Shown here: positions 16,356-24,950 of the stretch, piece after piece
How positions within the stretch are numbered: position 1 is the stretch's first letter
Layout of the letters: each line of letters starts with the position of its first letter
NCBI GenBank assembly: GCA_006969745.1
Contig: CP030886.1
Location: 2,515,234-2,579,233, forward strand
DNA: 64,000 nt
Direction of reading: 5' to 3'
From: Cytophagaceae bacterium
Lineage (GTDB): Bacteria; Bacteroidota; Bacteroidia; Cytophagales; Cyclobacteriaceae
Translations under genes and position numbers: made by a program
The notes under the pieces: model-generated
The model's input: the letters and a program-made list of their open reading frames with translations, nothing else
What the model was told of the DNA's origin: nothing
The model's database searches: none

Positions 16356-17438
16356 ATGGAAACGAAACAAATTCCCCTAAACGACCTGCATGAAAAACTA
16401 GATGGCAAAATGACGCCTTTTGCAGGATATAACATGCCCGTTCGGTACTCTTCAGATAAAGAAGAGCACTTGACCGTTAGAGAAGGCGTCGGTGTCTTTG
16501 ATGTATCCCACATGGGAGAATTTATGCTACGAGGACCTCACGCGTTAGACTTAATCCAATGGGTAACCAGTAATGATGCTTCCAAAATCATCAACGGACA
16601 GGCGCAATATTCTTGTTTGCCAAATGACAAAGGAGGTATTGTGGACGATCTTCTTGTCTATCGATTCTCTGAAGAGAAATACATGCTCGTGGTGAATGCG
16701 TCAAACATTGAAAAAGATTGGAACTGGATCAAGAGCCATGACAAGTGGGGCGTGGATATGGAAGACGTTTCCGATGATTTGGTATTATTGGCGGTACAAG
16801 GCCCTAAGGCAGTGGATACATTGCAAAAGCTCACGGAAGTAAATCTATCAGAGGTTAAATACTATCACTTTAAAGCTGCATTTCTTGCCGGGTATGAGAT
16901 GATTATTTCTGCCACCGGCTACACAGGATCAGGTGGGTTTGAATTGTACATTAATAAGGAGGATGCACTAGATGTTTGGAATAAAATTTTTGAAGCAGGG
17001 GAAGAATTCGGTATCAAACCAATTGGCTTGGGTGCTCGCGATACATTAAGATTGGAAAAAGGCTTTTGCCTGTATGGTAACGATATCACCGATGAAACTT
17101 CTCCATTAGAAGCCGGTCTCGGTTGGGTTACCAAGTTTACCAAAGACTTTGTGAATGCGGAAAACCTGAAAGCTCAGAAAGAAGCAGGAGTCCAACGAAA
17201 GTTGGTAGGTTTCGAGATGGTAGAGCGAGGCATCCCTCGTCACGATTATGAGCTAGCAGACCTTGATGGAAATATCATCGGGAAAGTGACTTCAGGCACA
17301 ATGTCTCCATCGCTGAACAAGGGTATTGGCATGGGATATATAACCATTGAAAACAGCAAGCCGGATACGGAAATCAACGTGATTATTCGGGAAAAGCCGG
17401 TAAGGGCAAAAGTGGTAAGACCTCCATTTTTGAAGTAA
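16356..17438 (+). CDS. gcvT: Aminomethyltransferase, glycine cleavage T protein
   Basis: 360 residues, standard for GcvT. It begins [24 protein letters not shown] and shows [24 protein letters not shown] and the folate-binding region [17 protein letters not shown]; the C-terminal barrel carries [21 protein letters not shown]. It transfers the methylene group from the lipoyl H protein to tetrahydrofolate, releasing ammonia. The other glycine cleavage genes are not in the window, so the system is dispersed. Confidence 0.97.
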   Translation: METKQIPLNDLHEKLDGKMTPFAGYNMPVRYSSDKEEHLTVREGVGVFDVSHMGEFMLRGPHALDLIQWVTSNDASKIINGQAQYSCLPNDKGGIVDDLLVYRFSEEKYMLVVNASNIEKDWNWIKSHDKWGVDMEDVSDDLVLLAVQGPKAVDTLQKLTEVNLSEVKYYHFKAAFLAGYEMIISATGYTGSGGFELYINKEDALDVWNKIFEAGEEFGIKPIGLGARDTLRLEKGFCLYGNDITDETSPLEAGLGWVTKFTKDFVNAENLKAQKEAGVQRKLVGFEMVERGIPRHDYELADLDGNIIGKVTSGTMSPSLNKGIGMGYITIENSKPDTEINVIIREKPVRAKVVRPPFLK

Positions 17439-17491
17439 GCTTTAAAAAGTCAGGTACGTTTAACACGTCACTCAAAACTTGAATCAGAGTC

Positions 17492-17520
17492 TATAGACGC
17501 TGAAATGAATTCAGCATGAC
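17492..17520 (-). repeat. REP-like palindromic repeat, inverted copy
   Basis: Read on the minus strand this is GTCATGCTGAA-TTCA-TTTCAGCGTCT, the same pattern as the copies at 17540 and 43539 (GTyATnCTGAAcTTGTTTCAGnATCTA). The arms complement one another, so it can fold. It faces the 17540 copy in opposite orientation, 19 bp away. Confidence 0.6.
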
Positions 17521-17539
17521 ACTGAGTTTTAAGTGTACG

Positions 17540-17568
17540 GTTATCCTGAACTTGTTTCAGGATCTAAT
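17540..17568 (+). repeat. REP-like palindromic repeat
   Basis: GTTATCCTGAACTTGTTTCA followed by GGATCTAAT. ATCCTGAA and TTTCAGGAT form a hairpin with a CTTG loop. It differs from the 43539 copy by compensated changes in the stem (CC...GG versus TC...GA), as expected of a structured intergenic repeat. It lies between gcvT and comB. Confidence 0.7.
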
Positions 17569-17576
17569 TAATAATT

Positions 17577-18278
17577 ATGAGAACAATAGAAGTTTGCTTA
17601 ACACCCGATCTCATCCACCAGCATGAGCTGAAAGGGAAAATTGTAGTCGTCGTGGATATTTTCAGAGCCACTTCATGCATTGTAACCGGACTCGCTAATG
17701 GTGTAGAGGCCATAAAGCCTGTCGGTGAAGTAGAAGAAACTAAAGCATTAGGTAAGAAAGGCTATCTGATGGCTGGTGAACGAGGCGGAATCAAAGTACC
17801 TGAATTTGACATGGGAAATTCCCCTTTTGAGTACCAGAAAGACGAAGTGAAAGGAAAGAAAGTAGCCATTTCAACCACCAATGGATCGCAGGCCATTATC
17901 AAGTCTGAAAAAGCACAAGAAATTATTATCGGAGCTTTCCTCAACCTGGAGAGCATTGCCGAGTATATACTTCAGTCAAAGACCGATGTGGTCATTCACT
18001 GCGCAGGCTGGAAGGGCACACCTAACCTTGAGGATACGCTTTTTGCCGGAGCATTGATCGATGAATGCGCGGAGGAAATGAAAACTATTGGAGATTCCGC
18101 GTTGGTTGCGCATCAGGTATACATCGCAAATCATGAAAACCTGTTTGGCATTGCAAAGCAGTCTAGCCATGCAGTGCGACTCAGCGGATTTGGAATAGAA
18201 GAAGATCTGGAATTTTGCATGACTGAAAATGAATATCAGGTAGTGCCGAAACTGGTAGATGGTGAGATCGTAGTATAG
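17577..18278 (+). CDS. comB: Probable 2-phosphosulfolactate phosphatase
   Basis: 233 residues with the ComB family pattern: VVVVDIFRATSCIVTGLANG near residues 22-41, GERGGIKVPEFDMGNSPFEY, ISTTNGSQAI and HCAGWKGTPNLEDTLFAGAL. ComB removes phosphate from 2-phosphosulfolactate to give sulfolactate, a Mg2+-dependent step first known from coenzyme M synthesis. Bacteroidota do not make coenzyme M, so the role here may be in sulfolactate or sulfonate metabolism; that is inference. The gene is followed after 2 bp by a tiny membrane protein. Confidence 0.9.
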   Translation: MRTIEVCLTPDLIHQHELKGKIVVVVDIFRATSCIVTGLANGVEAIKPVGEVEETKALGKKGYLMAGERGGIKVPEFDMGNSPFEYQKDEVKGKKVAISTTNGSQAIIKSEKAQEIIIGAFLNLESIAEYILQSKTDVVIHCAGWKGTPNLEDTLFAGALIDECAEEMKTIGDSALVAHQVYIANHENLFGIAKQSSHAVRLSGFGIEEDLEFCMTENEYQVVPKLVDGEIVV

Positions 18279-18280
18279 AC

Positions 18281-18493
18281 ATGACCTCAATCTATATTCT
18301 CATAGCGGTCGTTATTCTCATTCAGTTTGGCATCTTCATTATGACCCGCCGAATACGCAAACGCGAAAAAGAAAACAATGTCTTATTGAAGTATAAGATC
18401 AACTCACGCCAAAGAGCCTGGCAGCTATTGGCCGATCCCAATATTCCTGAAGAAGACAAAAAGAAGATTCAGGAATATTATGATTCAGAATAA
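18281..18493 (+). CDS. Small single-helix membrane protein
   Basis: 70 residues: one N-terminal transmembrane helix (IYILIAVVILIQFGIFIM) then a basic, helical cytoplasmic tail (RRIRKREKENNVLLKYKIN...EEDKKKIQEYYDSE). It begins 2 bp after comB and is probably co-transcribed. Function unknown; the charged tail looks like a membrane anchor with a coiled or helical segment. Confidence 0.65.
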   Translation: MTSIYILIAVVILIQFGIFIMTRRIRKREKENNVLLKYKINSRQRAWQLLADPNIPEEDKKKIQEYYDSE

Positions 18494-18535
18494 TTTGTCA
18501 AATCAAAACGCAAGCAACAGGTTTAAAATCCATGG

Positions 18536-19072
18536 TCAGATATTATTTTTAATTTGACTCTCCAGTCTTTCAATATTCTTCCCAAAAAATAAATCTTTGA
18601 CTTTTCCGTCCTTGCCAATAACAAAGTGTGCTGGATTGATAAAAGGAATCTTAAAAACTTCACCAATGCATTTGGTAATTGCCATGGTCTCATAATCAAA
18701 TGAGAATTTTTTGATTTTATCTTGAAGACTTTCTTTTGTTATATCATATGTACCATTAGGCATTATTCCGATAAACACTGCTTCATCATTGTACTTCGCA
18801 ACAAGCTTATTGAGCTCAGGCATTTCTTCAATGCACGGTTTGCAGGTAAAATTCCAAATGTTAATGACAACCACTTTTCCTTTTAATTGCTCAAGTGTCA
18901 GGTGGTCACCATTCATCTTGATAAAATCAAAGTCGGTAATTCCTTCATTATTCAATGTTTTGACATGTTGCTTTGCAAATTGATCGTCATCTTCGGGGAA
19001 GGGGATTTCGCATTGAGCGGAGACGCAAAAGGAAGTTAAAGTTATAAGTAGAACACTAGTCAGTTTTTTCAT
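18536..19072 (-). CDS. TlpA/ResA-like thioredoxin-fold protein
   Basis: 178 residues with a signal peptide (MKKLTSVLLITLTSFCVSAQ). The thioredoxin fold shows GDHLTLEQLKGKVVVINIWNFTCKPC, with the redox pair Cys77-x-x-Cys80 in CKPC and the cis-Pro region INPAHFVIGKDGKV. Such periplasmic proteins reduce or rearrange disulfides, for example during cytochrome c maturation; the specific partner is unknown. It is convergent with the comB pair and heads away from the MazG-like gene. Confidence 0.9.
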   Translation of the reverse strand: MKKLTSVLLITLTSFCVSAQCEIPFPEDDDQFAKQHVKTLNNEGITDFDFIKMNGDHLTLEQLKGKVVVINIWNFTCKPCIEEMPELNKLVAKYNDEAVFIGIMPNGTYDITKESLQDKIKKFSFDYETMAITKCIGEVFKIPFINPAHFVIGKDGKVKDLFFGKNIERLESQIKNNI

Positions 19073-19097
19073 TTTGCCAAAATAATAACTAACTGTC

Positions 19098-19424
19098 TTA
19101 TTTCAGCTTATCATTCTCTAAATGCCTTGTTGCATCCCGGCTGTTTTTCTTATCCAGATTTTTCTTTAATGCGTCTGTAAGATCTACACCTGTCTGATTT
19201 GCAAGGCAAATAAGCACCCAAAGTACATCGGCCATTTCATCACCTAAATCTCTGTTCTTATCAGATTCTTTGAAGGATTGTTCACCATATGTACGTGCGA
19301 TGATTCGAGCTAGCTCACCCACCTCCTCTGTGAGCATAGCCATATTTGTTAGTTCATTGAAGTAGCGAACGCCTTTTGTCTTAATCCAATCGTCTACTAC
19401 CTGCTGCGCTTCTTCTAGGGTCAT
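19098..19424 (-). CDS. MazG-like nucleotide pyrophosphohydrolase
   Basis: 108 residues, one all-helical MazG/dCTPase domain. The metal-binding pattern is visible as MLTEEVGELARII (E-E-x-x-E near residues 32-36) and later LGDEMADVLWVL (E-x-x-D near 63-66). The family hydrolyses nucleoside triphosphates to monophosphates and pyrophosphate, sanitising the nucleotide pool. Its start overlaps the end of the upstream hypothetical gene by 4 bp. Confidence 0.9.
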   Translation of the reverse strand: MTLEEAQQVVDDWIKTKGVRYFNELTNMAMLTEEVGELARIIARTYGEQSFKESDKNRDLGDEMADVLWVLICLANQTGVDLTDALKKNLDKKNSRDATRHLENDKLK

Positions 19425-19999
19425 CGGCCTGTATTTGCTTCCAGGTTTTCGTTGATGTGTTTGATTTCGAATCCTTCTTTCTCCAGTTTGGTCAGGTAAA
19501 AATTCATTCGATTATTTTCTTCATTCATCAAGCTATCAATGTTGGGATTAAACTCCTCAAATGTTTCGTGTGGGAAGCGTTTACCAGGTTCATAATAATC
19601 TTTCCAAAATAAACTTTCGACGACCTTTCCGTCCTGATAATAATATTTGAACTCTTCAGCGAGTCTGTCATCCATGAAATTCATCATGTGACCAGAGAAT
19701 ATGGGCGTGTTGTTTTCAAAGTAGAAATAGTCGTCTCGCTCATAATGAGGAGTTTTTATGATGCCCACAAGTTTTATCAATCGATTGCCGTTGAAGTAGC
19801 CACGAACTTTATATGAGGAGTCAGACTGAATAAAATCATCTTCTATAATGCTGATGCGATGGTTTTGGTCTATGTGCTTCACCTTATTGTCAATGATCTT
19901 AACTAAGGGTCGAAACTCTTTGCTTACTTCTGAATCTGACTGATAGTAGAATAGTAATCCGAGTAGCAAAACGATGGTAGCTCCAATAATATATTTCAT
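19421..19999 (-). CDS. Membrane-anchored protein of unknown function
   Basis: 192 residues with an N-terminal anchor or uncleaved signal helix (YIIGATIVLLLGLLFYYQS). The rest is charged and extracytoplasmic. YKVRGYFNGNRLIKLVGII, YFYFENNTPIFSGHMM and EFKYYYQDGKVVESLFWKD look like repeated antiparallel strands. I recognise no family. It is translationally coupled to the MazG-like gene. Confidence 0.65.
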   Translation of the reverse strand: MKYIIGATIVLLLGLLFYYQSDSEVSKEFRPLVKIIDNKVKHIDQNHRISIIEDDFIQSDSSYKVRGYFNGNRLIKLVGIIKTPHYERDDYFYFENNTPIFSGHMMNFMDDRLAEEFKYYYQDGKVVESLFWKDYYEPGKRFPHETFEEFNPNIDSLMNEENNRMNFYLTKLEKEGFEIKHINENLEANTGR

Positions 20000-20276
20000 G
20001 AGTAGGTTATTTTGGTGTTCAACAAGACCTTAAAGGCTAAACTTATTTCATGGCCTAATTCTTATAGAAAGTTAAGCAATTCTGTCATTCAACACATTCA
20101 ACTTACTATTACCGGAAGTATTTATTCGATGTATCATGGGTGACAATCTGATAAGCTTCTGAAAATAAATGTGGTAGAACTACAAACAAAAACCCTCCAT
20201 TTTCGTGCATATCAGAACATTTTAAAATTTGAGGATCACTCAATTCGAAAACATTAACCATAAAATAAGACACATT

Positions 20277-20795
20277 ATGAAGTCATTAAAAGTTGTATCA
20301 TTTCTTGCACTTAGCCTGTTATTTATATTTTCGGCCAGTGCCCAAAAGGATAAGAGCAAGAGGAAAAGCCCACCGGCTCAGGTCACTCAAAAAGTAGGTG
20401 ATGCCACGGTCACCATTGATTACAGTCAACCATCGAAAAGAGGGAGAGATATTTTTGGAGGCCTGGAGGATTATGGGAAAGTTTGGAGAACCGGAGCAAA
20501 TGAATCCACATGGATTGAGGTTTCCAAAGATGTAACCATTGAGGGAAAAAAACTGGCTGCCGGTAAGTATGGATTGTTTTCTATCCCCGGAAAAGACGAA
20601 TGGACAATTATTTTTAATAAAAAGTGGGACGGATGGGGTGCTTATGAGTACAAAGAATCTGATGATGTACTGCGAGTAAAAGTAAAGCCATCTTCAACCG
20701 ATGAAGTGGTAGAATTGCTTACGTTCAATATTGAAGATAATGGAAATGTTTCCTTTGCTTGGGACCAGACAAAGGTTAGCTTTTCTGTAAAATAA
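20277..20795 (+). CDS. Secreted DUF2911 protein
   Basis: 172 residues from the ATG at 20277, chosen because a good signal peptide starts there (MKSLKVVSFLALSLLFIFSASAQ); codons back to 20229 are not signal-like. The mature part has the DUF2911 hallmarks: VTIDYSQPSKRGRDIFGGL, YGKVWRTGANESTWIEVSKD and AGKYGLFSIPGKDEWTIIFN. The family is common in Bacteroidota and is periplasmic or lipid-linked with no known activity. It ends in a shared bidirectional terminator. Confidence 0.9.
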   Translation: MKSLKVVSFLALSLLFIFSASAQKDKSKRKSPPAQVTQKVGDATVTIDYSQPSKRGRDIFGGLEDYGKVWRTGANESTWIEVSKDVTIEGKKLAAGKYGLFSIPGKDEWTIIFNKKWDGWGAYEYKESDDVLRVKVKPSSTDEVVELLTFNIEDNGNVSFAWDQTKVSFSVK

Positions 20796-20812
20796 ACTCA
20801 AGTAAAATTAAG

Positions 20813-20843
20813 AAAGGCCCGCACTGACGGGCCTTTTCTTTTT
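20813..20843 (+). terminator. Terminator between the DUF2911 and yicC genes
   Basis: Nine-bp stem AAAGGCCCG (20813-20821) / CGGGCCTTT (20828-20836) with loop CACTGA, then TTTTCTTTTT. The genes are convergent and the last T run overlaps the stop codon of the minus-strand gene, so it probably also serves that gene in reverse. Confidence 0.88.
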
Positions 20844-21726
20844 AGAGAATATTCAAATTTTGCTCCTTAATCTTCTCCAGCTCATCCTTCATCATCACCA
20901 CTGTGCGCTGAATTTCCGCATGATTGGCCTTAGAGCCAATGGTATTTATTTCTCTGCCTATTTCCTGTGAAATAAAACCTAGCTTTTTACCTGCAAACTC
21001 TTCCTTAGCAATGACCTCATCGAAGTAATCCAGATGTTGTTTTAGTCGCACTTTTTCTTCTGAGATATCCAACCTTTCCATGTAAAAGATCAGCTCCTGC
21101 TCGAACCTGTTCTCATCTACTTGTACTTTGTCTCTGATCTCATCCAGGTTTTTTTGTATCCTGGTGCGTATGTTTTCAGATCTACTTTCATCATTTGCTT
21201 CTACACTCTTAAGACCTTCACGTATGTTTATAATATACTCTGAAAGCTTTTTTGTGAGTGCCTCGCCTTCATTTTTACGAAATTCAACGCATTGATCAAT
21301 AGTGGCCTTAAGGCTTGCTTTGATATCTTTCCAAGGCAATGATTCAGGATCAAGTTCTTGTTGCTTGATCACATCAGGAGCTTGAAGTGCCAGTTTGATT
21401 AACTCTGAACTATTGGAGTTTACTTGCTCCGTGAGTTTGCTAAAAGTATCGTAAAAGGCTTTAAAGCGAATTTCATCTACTTGAACCGCTAAAGCTTTAT
21501 CGTCAGCAAGTTCCAGTTCAATTGTGAGCATCACCTTACCTCGTTTCAAATGATCTGTGATCAAATTTCTAATTTCACCCTCCCGAGAGCTGAGCTCTTT
21601 TGGATATCTTGGAGAGAAATCTAGAAACTTACTGTTGAGTGCTTTGATCTCCGTCTTGATCAAAAGGTTTTGACTAGTACGCTCATCACGTCCATAGCCT
21701 GTCATGGATTGCTGCATAGAGCGCAA
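20842..21726 (-). CDS. yicC: YicC family endoribonuclease
   Basis: 294 residues. The N-terminus MTGYGRDERTSQNL matches the YicC_N domain (start could be the Met four codons further on). The C-terminal DUF1732 domain has RLKQHLDYFDEVIAKEE, GKKLGFISQEIGREINTIGSKAN and VVMMKDELEKIKEQNLNIL, which is nearly invariant in the family. YicC proteins are endoribonucleases linked to small-RNA turnover. It lies 14 bp downstream of the large propeller gene. Confidence 0.95.
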   Translation of the reverse strand: MRSMQQSMTGYGRDERTSQNLLIKTEIKALNSKFLDFSPRYPKELSSREGEIRNLITDHLKRGKVMLTIELELADDKALAVQVDEIRFKAFYDTFSKLTEQVNSNSSELIKLALQAPDVIKQQELDPESLPWKDIKASLKATIDQCVEFRKNEGEALTKKLSEYIINIREGLKSVEANDESRSENIRTRIQKNLDEIRDKVQVDENRFEQELIFYMERLDISEEKVRLKQHLDYFDEVIAKEEFAGKKLGFISQEIGREINTIGSKANHAEIQRTVVMMKDELEKIKEQNLNIL

Positions 21727-21740
21727 AGGTAATAGTTGGC

Positions 21741-24700
21741 TTAAAAGTCTAAGCCCAGAGTGAAATAAAACCTGTAATTTCCAACTTCACCGTCAAGATA
21801 TGGTTTGGCTGCATCAAATTTGATATAATATCCGAGCAACACAGTTCTCAGCCCAAACCCAAAACCTCCCAACCACGGATTTTGAAATTTCACAATCTCA
21901 GCTGAGAAAGGATTGCCTTCAAATCTTCGGGTGATAGGGCGACCATCTTTGAATGGAGGAGACCCCGTCCAGACAGATCCAATATCGAAAAAGCTGGTGA
22001 GCTGAAAGTTTCTAAGAAAATTGGATTTGATGGGTCCGTTGCTGAGGTAAAGAAATAATGGAACACGCAATTCACTGTTAAAAACCAACACATCAGAACC
22101 GTAAGCTTCATTGTAGTCTAGGCCTCTTAGGTTAGTAACAAATTCATTGAAGAGTATGTCGCTGTTGTCTTTCTCGTTGGTAATTGCAAGTGGGTCTTGC
22201 TCACCCTGAATATCTGAAGAGGCAAATAGCCAGTTGTCCATACCGCCAAGCATATAGTCTTTTCGTGCCGGCCCCATTTGTTTTCCGTAGAGCAATCGGT
22301 TGGCCCACGTAATTTCTTTATGCACTTTTTGATAGTGTCGGATATCTATCCTCAGGTTGCTGAAATTCATATTCGAATTGGAAGTATGAAAATGCGAAGT
22401 GTATTCTATCAATGCTCGTGTACCTTGATAAAGATTAAAGGAGCGCTCTACAGTATTGTCAAAAATTGCAGATATGCTTCCGCCGGCATATTTCTCCCTA
22501 CTATTTACCGCCTGATCTGTGGCTTGTCCTGTCACACTCAGGTAGTTGAGGTTAGTGAAGGATGTTTCGGTATAGAAAGGTGAAGCTTCTACACGGAATG
22601 TATGTGTGATTGGCAAGGCAGCCGTTACCTTAAACCTGTTTAGTTTGTATTTATGTCTGAAGAAATTATTCTGACCTTCAAGTAGATAAGTTTTCCGATC
22701 AATTCGTGCTTTAAAATCCATCCAATATTTCAGGTACTGAACTTCAGCAAATAAATCTCCTTGCTTAAAATCTGTTTTGATTAGAGCACCTCCTTTGATC
22801 TTATAGTTTTCCAGCACATCGTTGATTTCTGTTTCCATGAACATCATGAAATCTCGGTAAGGGTCCCAAAGGAACGAGGTGATTACATTATTGAACGTAA
22901 AGCGTGGATTATAAGGAATAGGCCCGATTCGTTCATTTTCTTGCTCAAAACTCTGGTACTTACTGAAGAATGACTCGGTCTCAAATGCTGTTTCTGAGTC
23001 GTCCTCAAATTCGTAATTGTCTGTGTCGATCCAGTTGGGATTATCTGGTTCTGTACTATCGGTATCTTCTACATCATCTTCAAACAAGAAATCGTCAGTG
23101 TCAATTTCATCTTTCTCCGGCTCTGGCTCTTTATTTTTTGTTGAGTTGTTCAACACACGAGAAACCACCATCATTGCATTTTCGCGTCTTTTTCTCGGGG
23201 TTTCTGTGGTGAATTTGCTGGTTGATAGATTGGTGATCGAATCCAGGTATACTCTTTCCTCACCCTCACCAAGCATTGAGTAGGTCATACGATCCGGGTC
23301 AAAATGAAGGTCATAGCTTAGAATACTCTTATCAAAATTGGTGATTTGAGTGGTCAAAGAATCAAACAGGTTGTACCGGTAGAGATTAGAGATACCTTGA
23401 CGATCACTCAGGTAATAAATTTCATTGATGTTTTTTGCATAAGGTTTTCGATCTTCTCCATAAGTGTTGGTAAGCCTAAAGAAATTAGTTGTGGTGGTAT
23501 CGAGATCGTAGACAAATAGATTAAAGTTTCTATCCAAGGTTTCTAATGGTACATCCTGAACGTTCACTGAATCGCTCACTCGATTTGAACTAAATACTAT
23601 TGCTGCAGTTCCCGGAACAATAATCGGATCAAGGTCATCATAAACATCTCTTGTGATTCTTCTTAGCGCGTTTCTATTCATCGCTATGAGGAAGATATCA
23701 TTTTGTCCGTCTATATCACCTGAAATCACCGCAAGTTGTCCATTGTCATTGAAAGAAAAACTTTCAATTTGCCTGAACCTATTCAACGGTTTTTGGCCTT
23801 TGGTTTTATCTTCCAGATTGTAGGTATTCAGGTAAAGAAACCCACGCTTGAAAAGCACAACTCCAAGCGTAAAATTGTCTTGCCAATTGAGCAATGGGAG
23901 GTGGTCGTCTATATCCTGACCACTTATACGGTATCCGCCGCTGGTTATTTTGCTTGTTTGTCCTGTCACAAGGTCTTTGACGTAAACCTGATATTTGCCA
24001 TTCTTCAAAAGTGCATATGCAACCTTATCCGCATCATTATTAAAGCTTATAGAACTTGTGATCAATTCCTTTGAGTTTTTAATGTCCAGGAGCAATCGTT
24101 CATCTCCGGAGGAGGTATAGTTTTCCTCTACTTCAAGTCTTTGCAAAAGATAGTAGTTCTGCCAGTCGGCCATGAAAGTTTTGAATCCTACCCCCAGTGT
24201 GTTGGCTATACTATTTTCTTCTTTCCTGATGATTCGGGTCAGATTCAATATGTTGGCAATATTTCCTCTTCCATACCTCACTGCGATGTAATTCCAAATG
24301 CTTTGCCCTACAATTGAAGCGGATTCACCGTCTATTCGTTTGAGCTTTTTGATTTTCTTTCTGCTCATATAGTCTCGCAAATAATCATCCATCTCTCTGG
24401 ACCAACCATACGCGATATAGCGTGCGGCACCATCAATAAACCAATCAGGCAAGCTTAGTAGGTAGCTATTTTGAAAAATCTCTGCGAGACTACCGCCATA
24501 CATCATGTCATTAATAAGTGTGCTTGCCAGCTTGTAAATAAGATCTTCTTTGAATTTGTGCGCCTGGCCCGGATAGGCCACCTCTAGTTGAAGCTTTACA
24601 AATTCTGTTCTGCCTCCAATAGTGTACACAGCGCCATCAATACCAACATTGCTTTGTTGAAGGTCGTGTATTGAATTGTAAATAAATATTTTGGTTTTGC

Positions 24701-24950
24701 TATAAGGTGCATATCCGAGTCTGTCAGTTAACTCTACAAACTCATCTTCCAGGAAGTTGATTGCCTCCAATGCGTATTCTTGCCCTCCGGGATAATAGTA
24801 AATGTCAAAATTGTTTGTGCTGTAATAATACCAGTCGAAGTTTTTATACTGGATCCTATTTTGACCAAATGGCGTAGTATAGTGCTGGCTATACGCCATA
24901 CTAATGCCTAGAACAAACGGAATAATGTATTTAAATAACCCTTTGAACAT
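21741..24950 (-). CDS. Outer-membrane protein: degenerate peptidase-MA-like domain, TolB-like propeller, C-terminal barrel
   Basis: 1069 residues with a signal peptide (ending AYSQ). Residues about 25-270 resemble a gluzincin peptidase (peptidase-MA) domain, but the zinc motif HExxH is absent: where it should be the sequence reads DLIYKLASTLINDMMYGG, and the downstream WFIDGAARY has Asp instead of Glu. Residues about 290-600 hold PD40/TolB-like propeller blades (for example AAIVFSSNRVSDS). An acidic linker (EDDVEDTDSTEPDN) follows, then a beta-rich C-terminal half ending in aromatic strands (FYFTLGLDF), as in outer-membrane barrels. It probably lies in the outer membrane; function unknown. 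Confidence 0.8.
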   Translation of the reverse strand: MFKGLFKYIIPFVLGISMAYSQHYTTPFGQNRIQYKNFDWYYYSTNNFDIYYYPGGQEYALEAINFLEDEFVELTDRLGYAPYSKTKIFIYNSIHDLQQSNVGIDGAVYTIGGRTEFVKLQLEVAYPGQAHKFKEDLIYKLASTLINDMMYGGSLAEIFQNSYLLSLPDWFIDGAARYIAYGWSREMDDYLRDYMSRKKIKKLKRIDGESASIVGQSIWNYIAVRYGRGNIANILNLTRIIRKEENSIANTLGVGFKTFMADWQNYYLLQRLEVEENYTSSGDERLLLDIKNSKELITSSISFNNDADKVAYALLKNGKYQVYVKDLVTGQTSKITSGGYRISGQDIDDHLPLLNWQDNFTLGVVLFKRGFLYLNTYNLEDKTKGQKPLNRFRQIESFSFNDNGQLAVISGDIDGQNDIFLIAMNRNALRRITRDVYDDLDPIIVPGTAAIVFSSNRVSDSVNVQDVPLETLDRNFNLFVYDLDTTTTNFFRLTNTYGEDRKPYAKNINEIYYLSDRQGISNLYRYNLFDSLTTQITNFDKSILSYDLHFDPDRMTYSMLGEGEERVYLDSITNLSTSKFTTETPRKRRENAMMVVSRVLNNSTKNKEPEPEKDEIDTDDFLFEDDVEDTDSTEPDNPNWIDTDNYEFEDDSETAFETESFFSKYQSFEQENERIGPIPYNPRFTFNNVITSFLWDPYRDFMMFMETEINDVLENYKIKGGALIKTDFKQGDLFAEVQYLKYWMDFKARIDRKTYLLEGQNNFFRHKYKLNRFKVTAALPITHTFRVEASPFYTETSFTNLNYLSVTGQATDQAVNSREKYAGGSISAIFDNTVERSFNLYQGTRALIEYTSHFHTSNSNMNFSNLRIDIRHYQKVHKEITWANRLLYGKQMGPARKDYMLGGMDNWLFASSDIQGEQDPLAITNEKDNSDILFNEFVTNLRGLDYNEAYGSDVLVFNSELRVPLFLYLSNGPIKSNFLRNFQLTSFFDIGSVWTGSPPFKDGRPITRRFEGNPFSAEIVKFQNPWLGGFGFGLRTVLLGYYIKFDAAKPYLDGEVGNYRFYFTLGLDF

